Part shown: piece after piece, positions 1-9,182 of the stretch | Layout of the letters: each line of letters begins with the position of its first letter | How positions within the stretch are numbered: the first letter of the stretch is position 1 | Assembly: GCF_900060185.1 (NCBI RefSeq) | Contig: NZ_FIZY01000006.1 | Coordinates: 62,001 to 126,000 of the forward strand | Source of the DNA: Grimontia marina | Lineage (GTDB): Bacteria; Pseudomonadota; Gammaproteobacteria; Enterobacterales; Vibrionaceae | Direction: 5' to 3' | Length of the DNA: 64,000 nt | Position numbers and translations under genes: made by a program | The notes under the pieces: generated by a model | Told to the model about the DNA's origin: nothing | The model's input: the letters and a program-made list of their open reading frames with translations, nothing else | Databases searched by the model: none

Positions 1-123
1 ATTCCTGAACATTATCCCTGATGTTTTCCTGAAGTTCGTATGAATAAAAACTGCCATATCAAATTCAATGGATGGCAGCTATTTCTATAAAGTCTTGCTT
101 CTTTCAGTATCAACGACTCTAAG

Positions 124-140
124 TGTCCGACAGGCGGACA
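124..140. promoter_or_regulatory. Candidate IclR-type operator upstream of dctQ
   Basis: The 17-bp sequence TGTCCGACAGGCGGACA is a perfect inverted repeat (6-bp arms TGTCCG and CGGACA, 5-bp spacer) about 85 bp before the dctQ start. IclR-family regulators bind short palindromes of about this size, and an IclR-type gene closes this operon at 6419-7192. Its use as the operator is inferred; no second copy was found. Confidence 0.4.
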
Positions 141-223
141 AAGTAAGCCCTTCTGTGGAAACATTTTGTTAACAACATTACCGTTATATTACAGGTCTAG
201 ACTGCGTCGTAGAGGTGGTGTGC

Positions 224-691
224 ATGAGTGGCGAAGTTGTTAACCGTTATTCACTTATTTTGTCGGCACTGTGCTTTATGCTTGGTGCGATGATGACAGT
301 GTTAGACGTCTTTCTCCGTGCTATTTGGAACGCTAATTTGCCAGGAGTCATCGAAGCTACTGCTTTGTCTATCGGCTTAGGGGCGCTGCTCTCAATGCCG
401 GCTTGTTATCTTAAGGATTCCAATGTTACGGCGCGCCTGCTTAGTGAGTTGAAACCTAAATTATTCGAGCGCCCACTTCTTATCTTGGGTAGCGCTTTTT
501 CACTTGTGTTTGCCATTTCGCTTTTCTACATCATGACAACGTATGTCATAGAAAGTTGGGGCACACCAGAATCCACGCCTGATTTGGGTCTCCCAAAAGA
601 TTTGCTGCTCTTGCTTATCTCCCTGTCTTTCTTTATCGCAATATTAGCGGCATCTATGCGTTTGACCAAAGCGCTGAAGGGAGTCAACTAA
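224..691 (+). CDS. dctQ: TRAP transporter small permease (DctQ-type)
   Basis: Small membrane subunit of a tripartite ATP-independent periplasmic (TRAP) transporter. It works with the large permease (DctM) and a periplasmic binding protein (DctP) to import an organic acid using an ion gradient. The 155-aa protein has four hydrophobic segments, the usual DctQ size and layout. The ATG at 224 is preferred over an upstream GTG at 215 because AGAGGTGG lies six bases before it. It abuts dctM with no gap and begins a rightward operon ending with the IclR gene. The order Q-M-P differs from the commoner P-Q-M. The substrate is not evident from sequence; the neighbours suggest an aromatic carboxylate. 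Confidence 0.82.
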   Translation: MSGEVVNRYSLILSALCFMLGAMMTVLDVFLRAIWNANLPGVIEATALSIGLGALLSMPACYLKDSNVTARLLSELKPKLFERPLLILGSAFSLVFAISLFYIMTTYVIESWGTPESTPDLGLPKDLLLLLISLSFFIAILAASMRLTKALKGVN

Positions 692-1996
692 ATGGATGCG
701 GGGATCGTAATCGGTGGGATTGGTTTTGCTGCGACATTGGTGCTTATCCTCCTCGAAGTGCCAGTTGGCGTTGCAATGGGACTGGTCGCACTGGCAGGTT
801 GCAGTTATATCATCGGTACTGAAGGGATGCTGACAATTGGGGCAACTACCGTTTGGGAGTCTCTGACTAATTACACCCTCGCTATGCTCCCCCTTTTTGT
901 TTTTATGGGTAATATTGCAGTGCAATGCGGGCTATCGAGTCGACTCTATGAGGCCATGCGAACGTTGTTAGGCCATCAGCGGGGTGGTTTAGCCATGGCG
1001 ACGATCAGCGCATCTGCAGGTTTCGGTATGATCTCTGGCTCTTCTCTTGCTACAACAGCAACAATGGGGCGAATAGCATTGCCGGAAATGGCGCGAGCAG
1101 GTTATTCACAAAGTCTGGCTTCGGGCACAGTAGCAGCTGGCGGCACATTAGGCATTTTGATTCCTCCCTCGACAGTGTTAGTGATTTATGCGTTTCTCGC
1201 AGAGCAGTCTATTCGTCAACTCCTTTTAGCCACTGCTGGCCCCATTTCCATTGCTATTCTGCTTTACTTCTCTGCCATCTGGTTTTCACTAAAAATTAGC
1301 CGCTCAAGCGCTACTGAACGCCCAAGAGCCTCTAAGCAGGAAAGATTGAATGCTTGGAAAGAATTGGGGCCGCCAGTAAGTGTTTTCAGCTTGATTATGT
1401 TAGGTCTATATAGTGGCTACTTTACGGCTAACGAGACGGCGGCTGTGGGGTTAGTGCTTGTGCTCGGATATGGCGTGCTCAGTCGACGCCTTTCTAAAAA
1501 TGGGTTTGTTGAAGCCGCAACGGATACAGCCAAAACTTGCGGTGCTCTCTATCTCGTGCTCATCGCTGCAAATTTATTCAACTTTTTCCTCGCGCTTTCC
1601 GATTTACCTTTCTCATTGACGGCGATTTTTTCCGGTGTTCTCGATTCACCACTGATGGTGATTCTCTTAATGACATGCATCTATCTGGTTTTAGGAACCC
1701 TGATGGATAGCCTGGCAATGTTGTTATTGACCGTTCCGCTATTTGTCCCTGTCGCGGATGCCGCAGGTATAGACCTGGTTTGGTTCGGTATTTATGTGGT
1801 TATGGTCGTAGAAATGGGGCTGATTACACCACCTGTAGGAATGAATTTATTTGTTTTAAAGGCGACGAATGCAGACATACCCATGGTTGCTCTTTGGAAA
1901 GGGGTTCTGCCTTTCGTCGCCGCAGATTTTATACGGATAGGCTTGATTATCGCCTTTCCAGTACTGGTTATGTGGTTGCCCGATGCTGCCAAATAG
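692..1996 (+). CDS. dctM: TRAP transporter large permease (DctM-type)
   Basis: Twelve-helix-class large subunit of a TRAP transporter, 434 aa, hydrophobic throughout, normal length for DctM. Conserved-looking stretches include GGTLGILIPPS near residue 150 and the C-terminal ITPPVGMNLF, both typical of the DctM/UIT superfamily. It forms the ion-coupled translocation path with DctQ. The ATG directly follows the dctQ stop, so the two are translationally linked; dctP follows 25 bp later. The family call is secure; the substrate is inferred from context only. Confidence 0.88.
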   Translation: MDAGIVIGGIGFAATLVLILLEVPVGVAMGLVALAGCSYIIGTEGMLTIGATTVWESLTNYTLAMLPLFVFMGNIAVQCGLSSRLYEAMRTLLGHQRGGLAMATISASAGFGMISGSSLATTATMGRIALPEMARAGYSQSLASGTVAAGGTLGILIPPSTVLVIYAFLAEQSIRQLLLATAGPISIAILLYFSAIWFSLKISRSSATERPRASKQERLNAWKELGPPVSVFSLIMLGLYSGYFTANETAAVGLVLVLGYGVLSRRLSKNGFVEAATDTAKTCGALYLVLIAANLFNFFLALSDLPFSLTAIFSGVLDSPLMVILLMTCIYLVLGTLMDSLAMLLLTVPLFVPVADAAGIDLVWFGIYVVMVVEMGLITPPVGMNLFVLKATNADIPMVALWKGVLPFVAADFIRIGLIIAFPVLVMWLPDAAK

Positions 1997-2021
1997 CATC
2001 TGACTCAAGGAGGGTCGTTTT

Positions 2022-3029
2022 ATGAAAAAGACAATGCACTTTTTGTTCGTAAAATCAGGCTTGCTTGCCGTTTTGCTTTCGCTGACGGGATTTGACGCTA
2101 TTGCAAAACAAATGAGGGTGTCATCCTTTGAACCAGCCAAAGGCTTTTTTTCTCAAACACTTCAGGCTTGGATTGATGAGGTAAACCCCAAATTAACAAA
2201 AGGAAATAGATTTAAACTCTATCCCGGCTCGATCCTAGGCGCTCCACCTGCTCAGGCCGAGTTAGTGGCAAAGGGCGTCGCTGATGTTGCTTTCGTTGTT
2301 CCCACTTACACCTCAGGCTTGTTTCCCATGACTACAGTTTCCGAAATACCCGGACTAGTCAAAGACTCGAAAACGGGTACGCGAATACTCAACACCCTCA
2401 AACAAGAAGGCCTGTTGGGCACTGAATTCGCAGATTTTAAGGTGATCGCATTGTTTACCACACCTGGGTATCGGATCTTCAGCGCCGATAAACAGATCAA
2501 AGTGCCGAGCGACTTATCAGGCATCAAAATGCGGTCTCCTTCACCTTACGGCTCCGAGTTACTTAATGAAATGGGGGCTTCTGGAGTGCCTATTCCAGCT
2601 CCACAAGTTTATGAAAATATGGAGAGAAATGTTGTAAGCAGTGCAGCATGGACAATGGATGCGTTTAAGAGCTTTCGGCTGTATGAAGTCGCTCCGAATG
2701 TGACAAACACACGCTTTATTGCGACACCATTGGCTTTTCTGATGAACAAGAAAACCTATGAGCGTCTGCCAGATAAGGATAAAGCAGCTATCGATTCTAT
2801 GTCTTTAAGCGAAAGAAGCGCCTGGGTAGCTGAGCGTATCGATGCTAGCGAGACAGATATTGAAGCGCAGATGAAAGCTAAACCTGAGCTTCACTTTATA
2901 CAGCTTAATACAGAGCAAAACGCAGCATGGACTGATGCTTTTGTCGATGCGAGAAACTTGTGGCTATCAGGAAAGCCAGATGGCGCTGAAGTAGTACTAA
3001 AAAGGGCAATTGAGATTGCCGAAGAATGA
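2022..3029 (+). CDS. dctP: TRAP transporter solute-binding protein (DctP-type)
   Basis: Periplasmic binding protein of the TRAP system, 335 aa. It has an N-terminal signal peptide with a hydrophobic core (about residues 10-27) and likely cleavage near ...DAIA|KQ. The mature part has the DctP-family pattern, including a GVADVAFV segment and a region around residue 165 (IKMRSP) where the family places the Arg that binds a ligand carboxylate. A strong ribosome-binding site (AAGGAGGGT) precedes the ATG. It binds the substrate and delivers it to DctQM. Placement immediately before ring-cleavage genes suggests an aromatic acid ligand, which remains an inference. Confidence 0.85.
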   Translation: MKKTMHFLFVKSGLLAVLLSLTGFDAIAKQMRVSSFEPAKGFFSQTLQAWIDEVNPKLTKGNRFKLYPGSILGAPPAQAELVAKGVADVAFVVPTYTSGLFPMTTVSEIPGLVKDSKTGTRILNTLKQEGLLGTEFADFKVIALFTTPGYRIFSADKQIKVPSDLSGIKMRSPSPYGSELLNEMGASGVPIPAPQVYENMERNVVSSAAWTMDAFKSFRLYEVAPNVTNTRFIATPLAFLMNKKTYERLPDKDKAAIDSMSLSERSAWVAERIDASETDIEAQMKAKPELHFIQLNTEQNAAWTDAFVDARNLWLSGKPDGAEVVLKRAIEIAEE

Positions 3030-3079
3030 GTGAGTACCTTTCTAGACATTGTTAGTTAAAGAAAAAAGGGGACTGAATT

Positions 3080-4057
3080 TTGGCGATATGTGCTTTAGGT
3101 TACCTCGGCATTGGCTCTGACAAATTGGATGACTGGGCTTCTTTTGCCAGTCACATCCTTGGGATGCAGAAAGTTGACCGAGCAGGTCATTCATTGTCGT
3201 TTCGCATGGATGATAGAGAGCAGCGTCTCCATATTTCAGGTGAAAAAGGAGATACACTCGCTTTCATTGGTTGGGAAGTAGAGTCTGTTGATGATTTAAC
3301 ATTTTTCGCTGCAAAGCTAGATGCTGCAGGGTATCAAGTTAATCTGGGTACACAAGAACTTGCAGACAGACGCTTTGTTGATGCGCTCATTTGGTTTTTC
3401 GACCCCATGGGTAACCGTGTTGAGCTCGTATTTAAACCTGCAATTACTTCAGACCCCTTTATTCCTGGCCGCCCAATTGATGGATTTAATACAGGTCCCC
3501 TCGGTATGGGGCATGCTGTGCTGCACGTGGAAAATATTGAAGTCATGTTGCCTTTCTACCGAGATCTTCTGGGTTTTAATGTCTCTGATTACGGCCTGTC
3601 TCCTTACGGCATGTACTTTTTCCACGTCAATGGGAGACATCATAGTTTTGCGATGATTGGATCTGGCCAGGTTGGCTTTCATCACTTTATGGTCGAATAC
3701 CAAAATCTTGATGACGTCGGACAAGGCTACGATCTTGCGCAACTTAGAGAAGATAGCATTGCTTACACGCTTGGACGGCACACCAACGACTACATGACGT
3801 CTTACTATGGCTACTCACCTTCCGGTTTTTTTGTAGAAAGTGGTTGGGGGGGGAGAGTCATTGATACTTCCACATGGAAGCCACATGAAACCACGGTCGG
3901 ACCGAGCTTCTGGGGTCATGAACGCCTTTACCTTCCCGAAGATGGCGGACGCAAAAGGCTCCGAGACATGCGTCTTCAAGCTGCCGCCGAAGGGTTAAGA
4001 GCGCCCCCCATTATCGATTGCCCCTGGCTATACAACAAACTTACTTCTCAAAGGTAA
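3080..4057 (+). CDS. Type I extradiol ring-cleavage dioxygenase (VOC superfamily)
   Basis: Fe(II)-dependent catechol meta-cleavage enzyme of the BphC/HsaC type, 325 aa, two vicinal-oxygen-chelate domains. The metal-binding triad is visible as His145 (GMGHAVLH), His201 or His202 (GFHHFM) and Glu253 (FFVESGWG); the GRHTNDYMTSYY segment before the Glu is characteristic of the family. It starts at TTG 3080, supported by AAAAAAGGGGA upstream; no in-frame ATG fits the family N-terminus. It lies 50 bp after dctP and 6 bp before the monooxygenase gene. It probably cleaves the dihydroxylated product of that monooxygenase. The exact substrate (a 2,3-dihydroxyphenylalkanoate or similar) cannot be read from sequence. 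Confidence 0.85.
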   Translation: MAICALGYLGIGSDKLDDWASFASHILGMQKVDRAGHSLSFRMDDREQRLHISGEKGDTLAFIGWEVESVDDLTFFAAKLDAAGYQVNLGTQELADRRFVDALIWFFDPMGNRVELVFKPAITSDPFIPGRPIDGFNTGPLGMGHAVLHVENIEVMLPFYRDLLGFNVSDYGLSPYGMYFFHVNGRHHSFAMIGSGQVGFHHFMVEYQNLDDVGQGYDLAQLREDSIAYTLGRHTNDYMTSYYGYSPSGFFVESGWGGRVIDTSTWKPHETTVGPSFWGHERLYLPEDGGRKRLRDMRLQAAAEGLRAPPIIDCPWLYNKLTSQR

Positions 4058-4063
4058 ATCACA

Positions 4064-5560
4064 ATGAAAATCGCTGCTGAACATGACATTTATGATGTCG
4101 TGGTAGTTGGTTTGGGCCCAGTGGGAGCAACGCTGGCTAATTTACTCGGTATGTCGGGTGCCAAAGTGCTCGTACTAGAGCGAGAGGCATTGGCTTATCA
4201 CTTACCAAGAGCCGTTCATTTTGACGATGAAGTGATGAGGGTTTTCCAATGGATTGGTATTGCAGAAAAGCTCTTGCCTAAGATACGCATCAACCCTGGG
4301 ATGAAGTTTGTTTCAGGCGATGGTGAGCTTTTATTGGACTGGCCAAGGCCACAGGAAGAAAGTCAGCATGCCTGGCATCCCAGTTGGCGGTTCCATCAGC
4401 CGGATTTAGAGGCCTCACTGAGGCAAGCGCTAGAGACTTACCCAAACGTGACGATAATGAATCGTTGCGAAGCTTTCATGATCGATGGTTTGCAGGACGA
4501 AGTGTCTATTCGATTTGAGAACATGTCCAACGGAGAAATCAAACACGTTAGGGCCTCTTATCTCGTTGGGTGTGATGGGGCGCGATCTCTTGTAAGGCGT
4601 TTTATTGAATCTCCAATGAAGGACTTTGGGTTTCATGAGCGTTGGTTGGTCGTTGACGCTGTGTTGAAAACAAACAAACCAAGCCTTGGTGATCACTCCA
4701 TCCAGTATTGTGACGCGACCCGGCCAGCGACATACATAAGAGGTCCTGGCAAGCGCCGACGCTGGGAGATATCCGTTAATCCTAGCGAAAATAGTGTTGA
4801 TATAGCGAAAGAAGAAAGTGTCTGGAATCTTCTTGCACCATGGTTGACACCAGATGAGGCAGAAATTGAAAGAAGTGCTGTTTATACCTTTCATTCTCTT
4901 GTGGCTAAAACATGGAGTAAAGAACGCTTATTCATCGCTGGGGATGCCGCCCATCAGACGCCGCCATTTATGGGACAGGGAATGTGTGCAGGTATTCGAG
5001 ATGTCGCAAATTTGGCATGGAAGTTGGTTGCCTGTTTACGCCACGGACATAACCCAACACTTTTAGACACTTATCAAACTGAAAGAAAACCCAATGCAGA
5101 GGCCTTTATAGAAACGGCTATCAGGCTTGGACATTTGATAAATACGGCAAATGGCAAGCCTGCGCTAGAAGCTGCAATAAAAAGTGATGATGGACATAGA
5201 GAGATGACATCACTTTATCCTCCTCTTGGCCAAGGGCTTGGCGACGGCGTGCATTGTGGGAAACAGTTTAGTCAGCCCAAAAATCATCTTGGTCAACGAA
5301 TGGACGACTTGTATCCATACGAGTGTTTGTTTGTCGTTGAGAACGCAATGGAAAATGAAGTTAAACAACTTACAGGTATTGATGTCGCATCGACTTCAGA
5401 GTTTCCGTCACTCAAATACTACCTCGATGGGCTCGATGCTAAAGGTGTTTTGTTACGCCCTGACAGATACATATTGGGCACGGGAAATACGGTAGATGAG
5501 ATCGTTGAACTGATATCACTCCTACCGTATGACATTAAAAATGGAGAAGGCATAAAATGA
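4064..5560 (+). CDS. FAD-dependent aromatic hydroxylase (MhpA/phenol hydroxylase-like)
   Basis: Class A flavoprotein monooxygenase, 498 aa, of the PheA/TfdB/MhpA family. It adds a hydroxyl to a phenolic ring using NAD(P)H and O2. Motifs: the Rossmann GxGxxG (GLGPVG, residues 16-21), the DG motif (LVGCDGARS, about residue 170) and the GD motif (LFIAGDAAHQTPPFMGQGM, about residue 290). It resembles MhpA, the 3-(3-hydroxyphenyl)propionate hydroxylase, but is shorter than the roughly 550 aa I recall for E. coli MhpA. Its stop overlaps the next gene's start by 4 bp (ATGA), indicating an operon with the dioxygenase and hydrolase. The MhpA-like role is inferred. Confidence 0.82.
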   Translation: MKIAAEHDIYDVVVVGLGPVGATLANLLGMSGAKVLVLEREALAYHLPRAVHFDDEVMRVFQWIGIAEKLLPKIRINPGMKFVSGDGELLLDWPRPQEESQHAWHPSWRFHQPDLEASLRQALETYPNVTIMNRCEAFMIDGLQDEVSIRFENMSNGEIKHVRASYLVGCDGARSLVRRFIESPMKDFGFHERWLVVDAVLKTNKPSLGDHSIQYCDATRPATYIRGPGKRRRWEISVNPSENSVDIAKEESVWNLLAPWLTPDEAEIERSAVYTFHSLVAKTWSKERLFIAGDAAHQTPPFMGQGMCAGIRDVANLAWKLVACLRHGHNPTLLDTYQTERKPNAEAFIETAIRLGHLINTANGKPALEAAIKSDDGHREMTSLYPPLGQGLGDGVHCGKQFSQPKNHLGQRMDDLYPYECLFVVENAMENEVKQLTGIDVASTSEFPSLKYYLDGLDAKGVLLRPDRYILGTGNTVDEIVELISLLPYDIKNGEGIK

Positions 5561-6399
5561 AATTTTGTTCATTTAAAGCAAAAGGAAGAGAGTCTTTTGG
5601 CATAGTGAAAGACTCTGGCATTGTTGATTTAGGCAAACGTACACATTTTTGTTCTCTGAAGGACTTTATTGCTATGGGGGACTTGGTAAACATCGACGCT
5701 CTCACCAAAATTCCCTCTGATTATGCCTTCGATGAGGTCGAGCATCTGCCTGTGATACCAAATCCCGATAAGATTATATGTGTAGGCCTTAACTATCATG
5801 ATCACATTAGCGAAACGGGCAGGGAAGAAACCCCAAATCCTGTTTTATTTGCTCGCTTTTCTGGTAGCCAAATTGGCCATAATGCGAATCTTATCAAACC
5901 ATTAGAATCAGATAAGTTTGACTATGAAGGTGAGTTAGCCGTCATTATTGGTAAAGAATGCAGACGTGTTCCTGAGGAAAAAGCACTAGATGTAGTGGCT
6001 GGCTATGCGTGTTACAACGATGCGTCAGTACGTGATTGGCAGAAGCATACCCATCAGTTTATGCCGGGTAAAACATTCTACGGAACAGGCCCATTTGGCC
6101 CTTGGATGGTGACCTCGGATGAAATACCGGACCCTTCAAAACTGTATTTGCAAACACGATTGAATGGAGAAGTGATGCAAGATACCACCACGAATTTAAT
6201 GATTGCTTCTGTTCAAAGGCTCATTGCTTATTGTTCAACTATTCTTCCATTGTTACCTGGTGACGTTATTGTTTCTGGTACGCCCGGTGGCGTGGGTGCT
6301 CGTCGTAATCCGCCAGTCTTTATGAAAGAAGGTGATGTTTGTGAAATTGAAATTTCGGGTATTGGAATACTGAAAAACCGCGTTATTTCAGAGAAGTAG
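5557..6399 (+). CDS. Fumarylacetoacetate hydrolase (FAH)-family protein
   Basis: FAH-fold enzyme of 280 aa. The C-terminal catalytic domain has the metal-binding pattern DYEGELAVIIGKECR (about residues 126-140), the ICVGLNYHDH loop and the late SGTPGGVG motif. Family members hydrolyse, decarboxylate or isomerise 2,4-dioxo and related acids; in aromatic operons they process ring-fission products. Here it may act on the dioxygenase product, standing in for a MhpC-type alpha/beta hydrolase, which is absent from the window. The start overlaps the monooxygenase stop by 4 bp. The specific reaction is unknown. Confidence 0.8.
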   Translation: MKFCSFKAKGRESFGIVKDSGIVDLGKRTHFCSLKDFIAMGDLVNIDALTKIPSDYAFDEVEHLPVIPNPDKIICVGLNYHDHISETGREETPNPVLFARFSGSQIGHNANLIKPLESDKFDYEGELAVIIGKECRRVPEEKALDVVAGYACYNDASVRDWQKHTHQFMPGKTFYGTGPFGPWMVTSDEIPDPSKLYLQTRLNGEVMQDTTTNLMIASVQRLIAYCSTILPLLPGDVIVSGTPGGVGARRNPPVFMKEGDVCEIEISGIGILKNRVISEK

Positions 6400-6418
6400 G
6401 ATTTAGTCAGGAGAAGCG

Positions 6419-7192
6419 ATGCATACACGTTATTCAGATACAGTCAGGGCATTAAAGCGGGGATTGGACGTATTAAAGTTCATCAATCGTCAAGGTGTTT
6501 GCAAAGTGTCTGAAATCGCAACTGCATTAGACATACCCAGACCTACCGTTTATCGCTTATTAGAAACGCTGGAAGAGGAGGGCTATGTTGCATTTTCCTC
6601 CACTTCGAAACGTGTTCGGGTGACACGGATGGCTGCCTCGCTAAGTGATGGGTTTGCCGCCACAACTGAAGTCTGTCAATTGGCTGGCCCACTGCTTGCC
6701 AAGTACTCGAAAAAGCTAGTATGGCCTTTAGATTTGTCTACCTATGACAACGGGGCAATGGTGATACAAGAAACTACGCATATGAGGAGTCCTTTATCCA
6801 TAGATAGAGGAATGTCTGGCTTTAGATTACCTATGCTAAGAACTTCACCAGGACGTTGTTATCTGGCGTTTTGTCCTCCGGAAGAACGAAGGATGATTAT
6901 TGAGCATATTCGGCGACTCCAAGATCCCCTTGATCCTCCGTTTTTGCTCGACCATGTTTTGCTTGCCATGATCAAAGAGGTTCAATTTAATGGTTATGCA
7001 ACGCGTATTGGTCAAGAGTTTCAGTCAAAGACGTCATCGTTCGCGGTACCTGTTTTTTCATCAGGTCGGGTCGTCGCATGCGTTTCTATGGTTTGGACAA
7101 GAGAGGCTATGACGCTAAAGCAGTCCCTGAAGATGGCGGAGAAGGAAGTCAAAGAAATAGCAACAAAGATTAAAGCGGGACTGGATACATAA
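6419..7192 (+). CDS. IclR-family transcriptional regulator
   Basis: 257-aa regulator with an N-terminal winged helix-turn-helix (about residues 10-65; helix region CKVSEIATALDIPRPTVYRL) and a C-terminal IclR effector-binding domain. Members of this family commonly control aromatic catabolic operons (MhpR, PcaR and PobR types). It has a good ribosome-binding site (CAGGAGAAGCG) and sits at the end of the operon, 19 bp after the FAH gene. It probably senses the aromatic substrate and controls the promoter upstream of dctQ, where a 17-bp palindrome lies at 124-140. A terminator follows. Confidence 0.85.
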   Translation: MHTRYSDTVRALKRGLDVLKFINRQGVCKVSEIATALDIPRPTVYRLLETLEEEGYVAFSSTSKRVRVTRMAASLSDGFAATTEVCQLAGPLLAKYSKKLVWPLDLSTYDNGAMVIQETTHMRSPLSIDRGMSGFRLPMLRTSPGRCYLAFCPPEERRMIIEHIRRLQDPLDPPFLLDHVLLAMIKEVQFNGYATRIGQEFQSKTSSFAVPVFSSGRVVACVSMVWTREAMTLKQSLKMAEKEVKEIATKIKAGLDT

Positions 7193-7249
7193 GGTAGAAG
7201 CGAAAAGTAAACATCTAACACTTACTGAGGTAGGTCGTTTAGGGTTGAA

Positions 7250-7271
7250 AAAAGCGCCTTTCGGCGCTTTT
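7250..7271 (+). terminator. Rho-independent terminator after the aromatic operon
   Basis: Stem AAAAGCGCC / GGCGCTTTT (9 bp, 4-base loop), A-tract on the left and T-tract on the right, so it can work both ways. It lies between the IclR gene (rightward) and uspE (leftward), ending both convergent units. Confidence 0.8.
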
Positions 7272-7284
7272 GGAAATATTCAAA

Positions 7285-8235
7285 TTAACCCAATCCAACA
7301 TTGGGGGCGAGTGGGCTAATATAGCCGTCAGGTTTAATAGCCAATACGTCGCAATTGAGTTGGTCAATGGTGTGCTCTGCTGTATTGCCTATAAAGATAG
7401 CGGACAGGCCGACACGCCCTGTAGTTCCCAGTATCACCAATTCGGCATCTAACTCTTTGGCAACGGCGGGGATAACATCCTCGGGTAAGCCTTCCATACA
7501 GAAAGTCTGATCTTCATCAATGCTATGTTTTTGCCGCAGCGCTTTCATTTGAAGCAAGTGATGGCCCCTTACAGCATCGGTATAGGAAGCAGGATCGAAC
7601 TCGGGCAGTTCAATGGTGACATTCACCGGTGTCGCAGGATATGCGTTGACCAGATTCACTTCTGCGGTGAGAAGTTTGCTCATGGCCTTGGCTTCATCGA
7701 TGAGCTTATCGTTGAGCGGCTCATGGGTTTCATTTTCAGAAGAGACGTTCACCGCAGTAAGAATTTTTCCGTTTTCAGGCCAGCTATGTTCTTTAACCAA
7801 AAGAACCGGACAAGGGCACTTGCGGAGCAAATGCCAGTCGGTAGGAGTGAAGATCAGTGAACCGAGCTTGTCGTGTTGATGTGTCGCTTTGATTACCAGA
7901 TCATGTTCGCCATCAAACACTTTTGCGATCATGCTTTCGTATGGACGGTTATGCCAAACAACGTGTTTAACGATCTCAAGCTCTTCAGACGCATTCTTTT
8001 CAATGACTGAGTCTATCCACTCTTCACGTTGCTTAAGCACTCCTGCTCGCATTGCCTGACGCTCTTCTGCAGAAAGCATAGAGGTCATTTCATAAGAAAA
8101 GTCATAAATGGCAAGGAACAGGGTGATTGTCACTGGTGCACAGGATTTTCTTGCGATGTCCTTCGCACGGGACAGAGCAGGCTGTTCTTCATGGTCGGGA
8201 TCTATAGCGACGAGCAAGTTGGTATATCTGTTCAT
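7285..8235 (-). CDS. uspE: Universal stress protein UspE
   Basis: Tandem Usp-domain protein, 316 aa, the size of E. coli UspE. The first Usp domain covers about residues 1-150 (LLVAIDPDHEEQPALSRA) and the second about 160-305, with the nucleotide-binding-type loop LGTTGRVGLSAIFIGNTAEH near the end. UspE proteins are linked to stress survival, motility and aggregation. It lies downstream of fnr on the same strand, the usual gammaproteobacterial arrangement, but a hairpin at 8329-8351 separates the two transcripts. Confidence 0.9.
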   Translation of the reverse strand: MNRYTNLLVAIDPDHEEQPALSRAKDIARKSCAPVTITLFLAIYDFSYEMTSMLSAEERQAMRAGVLKQREEWIDSVIEKNASEELEIVKHVVWHNRPYESMIAKVFDGEHDLVIKATHQHDKLGSLIFTPTDWHLLRKCPCPVLLVKEHSWPENGKILTAVNVSSENETHEPLNDKLIDEAKAMSKLLTAEVNLVNAYPATPVNVTIELPEFDPASYTDAVRGHHLLQMKALRQKHSIDEDQTFCMEGLPEDVIPAVAKELDAELVILGTTGRVGLSAIFIGNTAEHTIDQLNCDVLAIKPDGYISPLAPNVGLG

Positions 8236-8328
8236 AACAACCTCCAGCTTTGTGATGCCGATACTTTAATTTAACTCATTGTGGCAGGATCTTGCGATAA
8301 ATTCAGATAGATATAAGCCAAAAAAGAG

Positions 8329-8351
8329 AAATGGCGCGTATAGCGCCATTT
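8329..8351 (-). terminator. Rho-independent terminator downstream of fnr
   Basis: Stem AAATGGCGC / GCGCCATTT, 9 bp, with a 5-base loop, about 25 bp past the fnr stop. Reading leftward it is followed by TCTCTTTTTT, which supports termination of fnr. Confidence 0.75.
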
Positions 8352-8375
8352 CGAGATCTATATTTAAAGAAGGGT

Positions 8376-9119
8376 TTACTTGGATACACCTGCTAAACGG
8401 CTCAGTTCTTCATGATCAAGAATGGTGATATATTTGCCTTTTACACTCAGCATGCCACTTTTCTGGAAACGACCCAGCAGGCGGCTGATGGTTTCAACAG
8501 TCAGGCCAAGATAGTTACCGATATCACCACGTGTCATGGTAAGGCGAAATTCTTTCGCTGAGAAACCACGTGCAGAAAATCGGGTAGACAGGCTATGAAG
8601 GAATGCTGCAAGGCGCTCTTCAGCATTTTTCTTAGAGAGAAGCAGGATCATTTCCTGGTCGCCTTTAATTTCACTACTCATCAAACGCATGATTTGCTGG
8701 CGTAGCTTGGGCATTTTACCTGACAGGTCATCGAGTATTTCGAATGGAATCTCACATACCATAGAAGTTTCCAACGCCTGAGCAAAACTAGGGTGGGACA
8801 TATGGTTAATTGCATCAAAACCCACTAAGTCACCAGCTAAATGGAAGGCTGTAATTTGTTCATCACCTTGTTCTGTGATGGTGTAGCTCTTGATAGTGCC
8901 TGAACGAATGGCATACAGAGAACGAAGTTGATCACCGGCTTGGAATAAAGGCTGACCTTTTTGAATCGGCTTTTTACGCTCGATAATTTGGTCAAGCTGA
9001 TTCAGTTCACTCTCGCTTAACGTAAAAGGGATACAAAGCTGACTGATGCTACAGTCCTGACAATGGATTGCGCAACCACCAGATTGAACACGTTTAGTAG
9101 GAATTTTGTCTTGAATCAT
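8376..9119 (-). CDS. fnr: Oxygen-responsive transcription factor Fnr
   Basis: CRP/FNR-family regulator, 247 aa, matching E. coli Fnr in length. The N-terminus has the [4Fe-4S]-ligand pattern ([14 protein letters not shown], about residues 16-29), with a further Cys in the cyclic-nucleotide-like domain (SMVCEIPF, near residue 121). The C-terminal HTH contains [13 protein letters not shown], whose E..SR type recognition helix reads TTGAT half-sites. It controls the aerobic/anaerobic switch and usually the ccoNOQP operon, which lies just upstream here. A near-consensus FNR box at 9137-9150 suggests autoregulation. Confidence 0.95.
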   Translation of the reverse strand: MIQDKIPTKRVQSGGCAIHCQDCSISQLCIPFTLSESELNQLDQIIERKKPIQKGQPLFQAGDQLRSLYAIRSGTIKSYTITEQGDEQITAFHLAGDLVGFDAINHMSHPSFAQALETSMVCEIPFEILDDLSGKMPKLRQQIMRLMSSEIKGDQEMILLLSKKNAEERLAAFLHSLSTRFSARGFSAKEFRLTMTRGDIGNYLGLTVETISRLLGRFQKSGMLSVKGKYITILDHEELSRLAGVSK

Positions 9120-9136
9120 GAGCCTGCTTAGCCGAA

Positions 9137-9150
9137 TTGATTTGAGTCAA
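9137..9150. promoter_or_regulatory. FNR box upstream of fnr
   Basis: TTGAT TTGA GTCAA matches the consensus TTGATNNNNATCAA at 9 of 10 defined bases. It lies about 18 bp before the fnr start codon, a position that would suit repression, so Fnr autoregulation is likely. Confidence 0.6.
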
Positions 9151-9182
9151 TATTTTACCATTTCCTAAAAAGAAAGCGAGAC

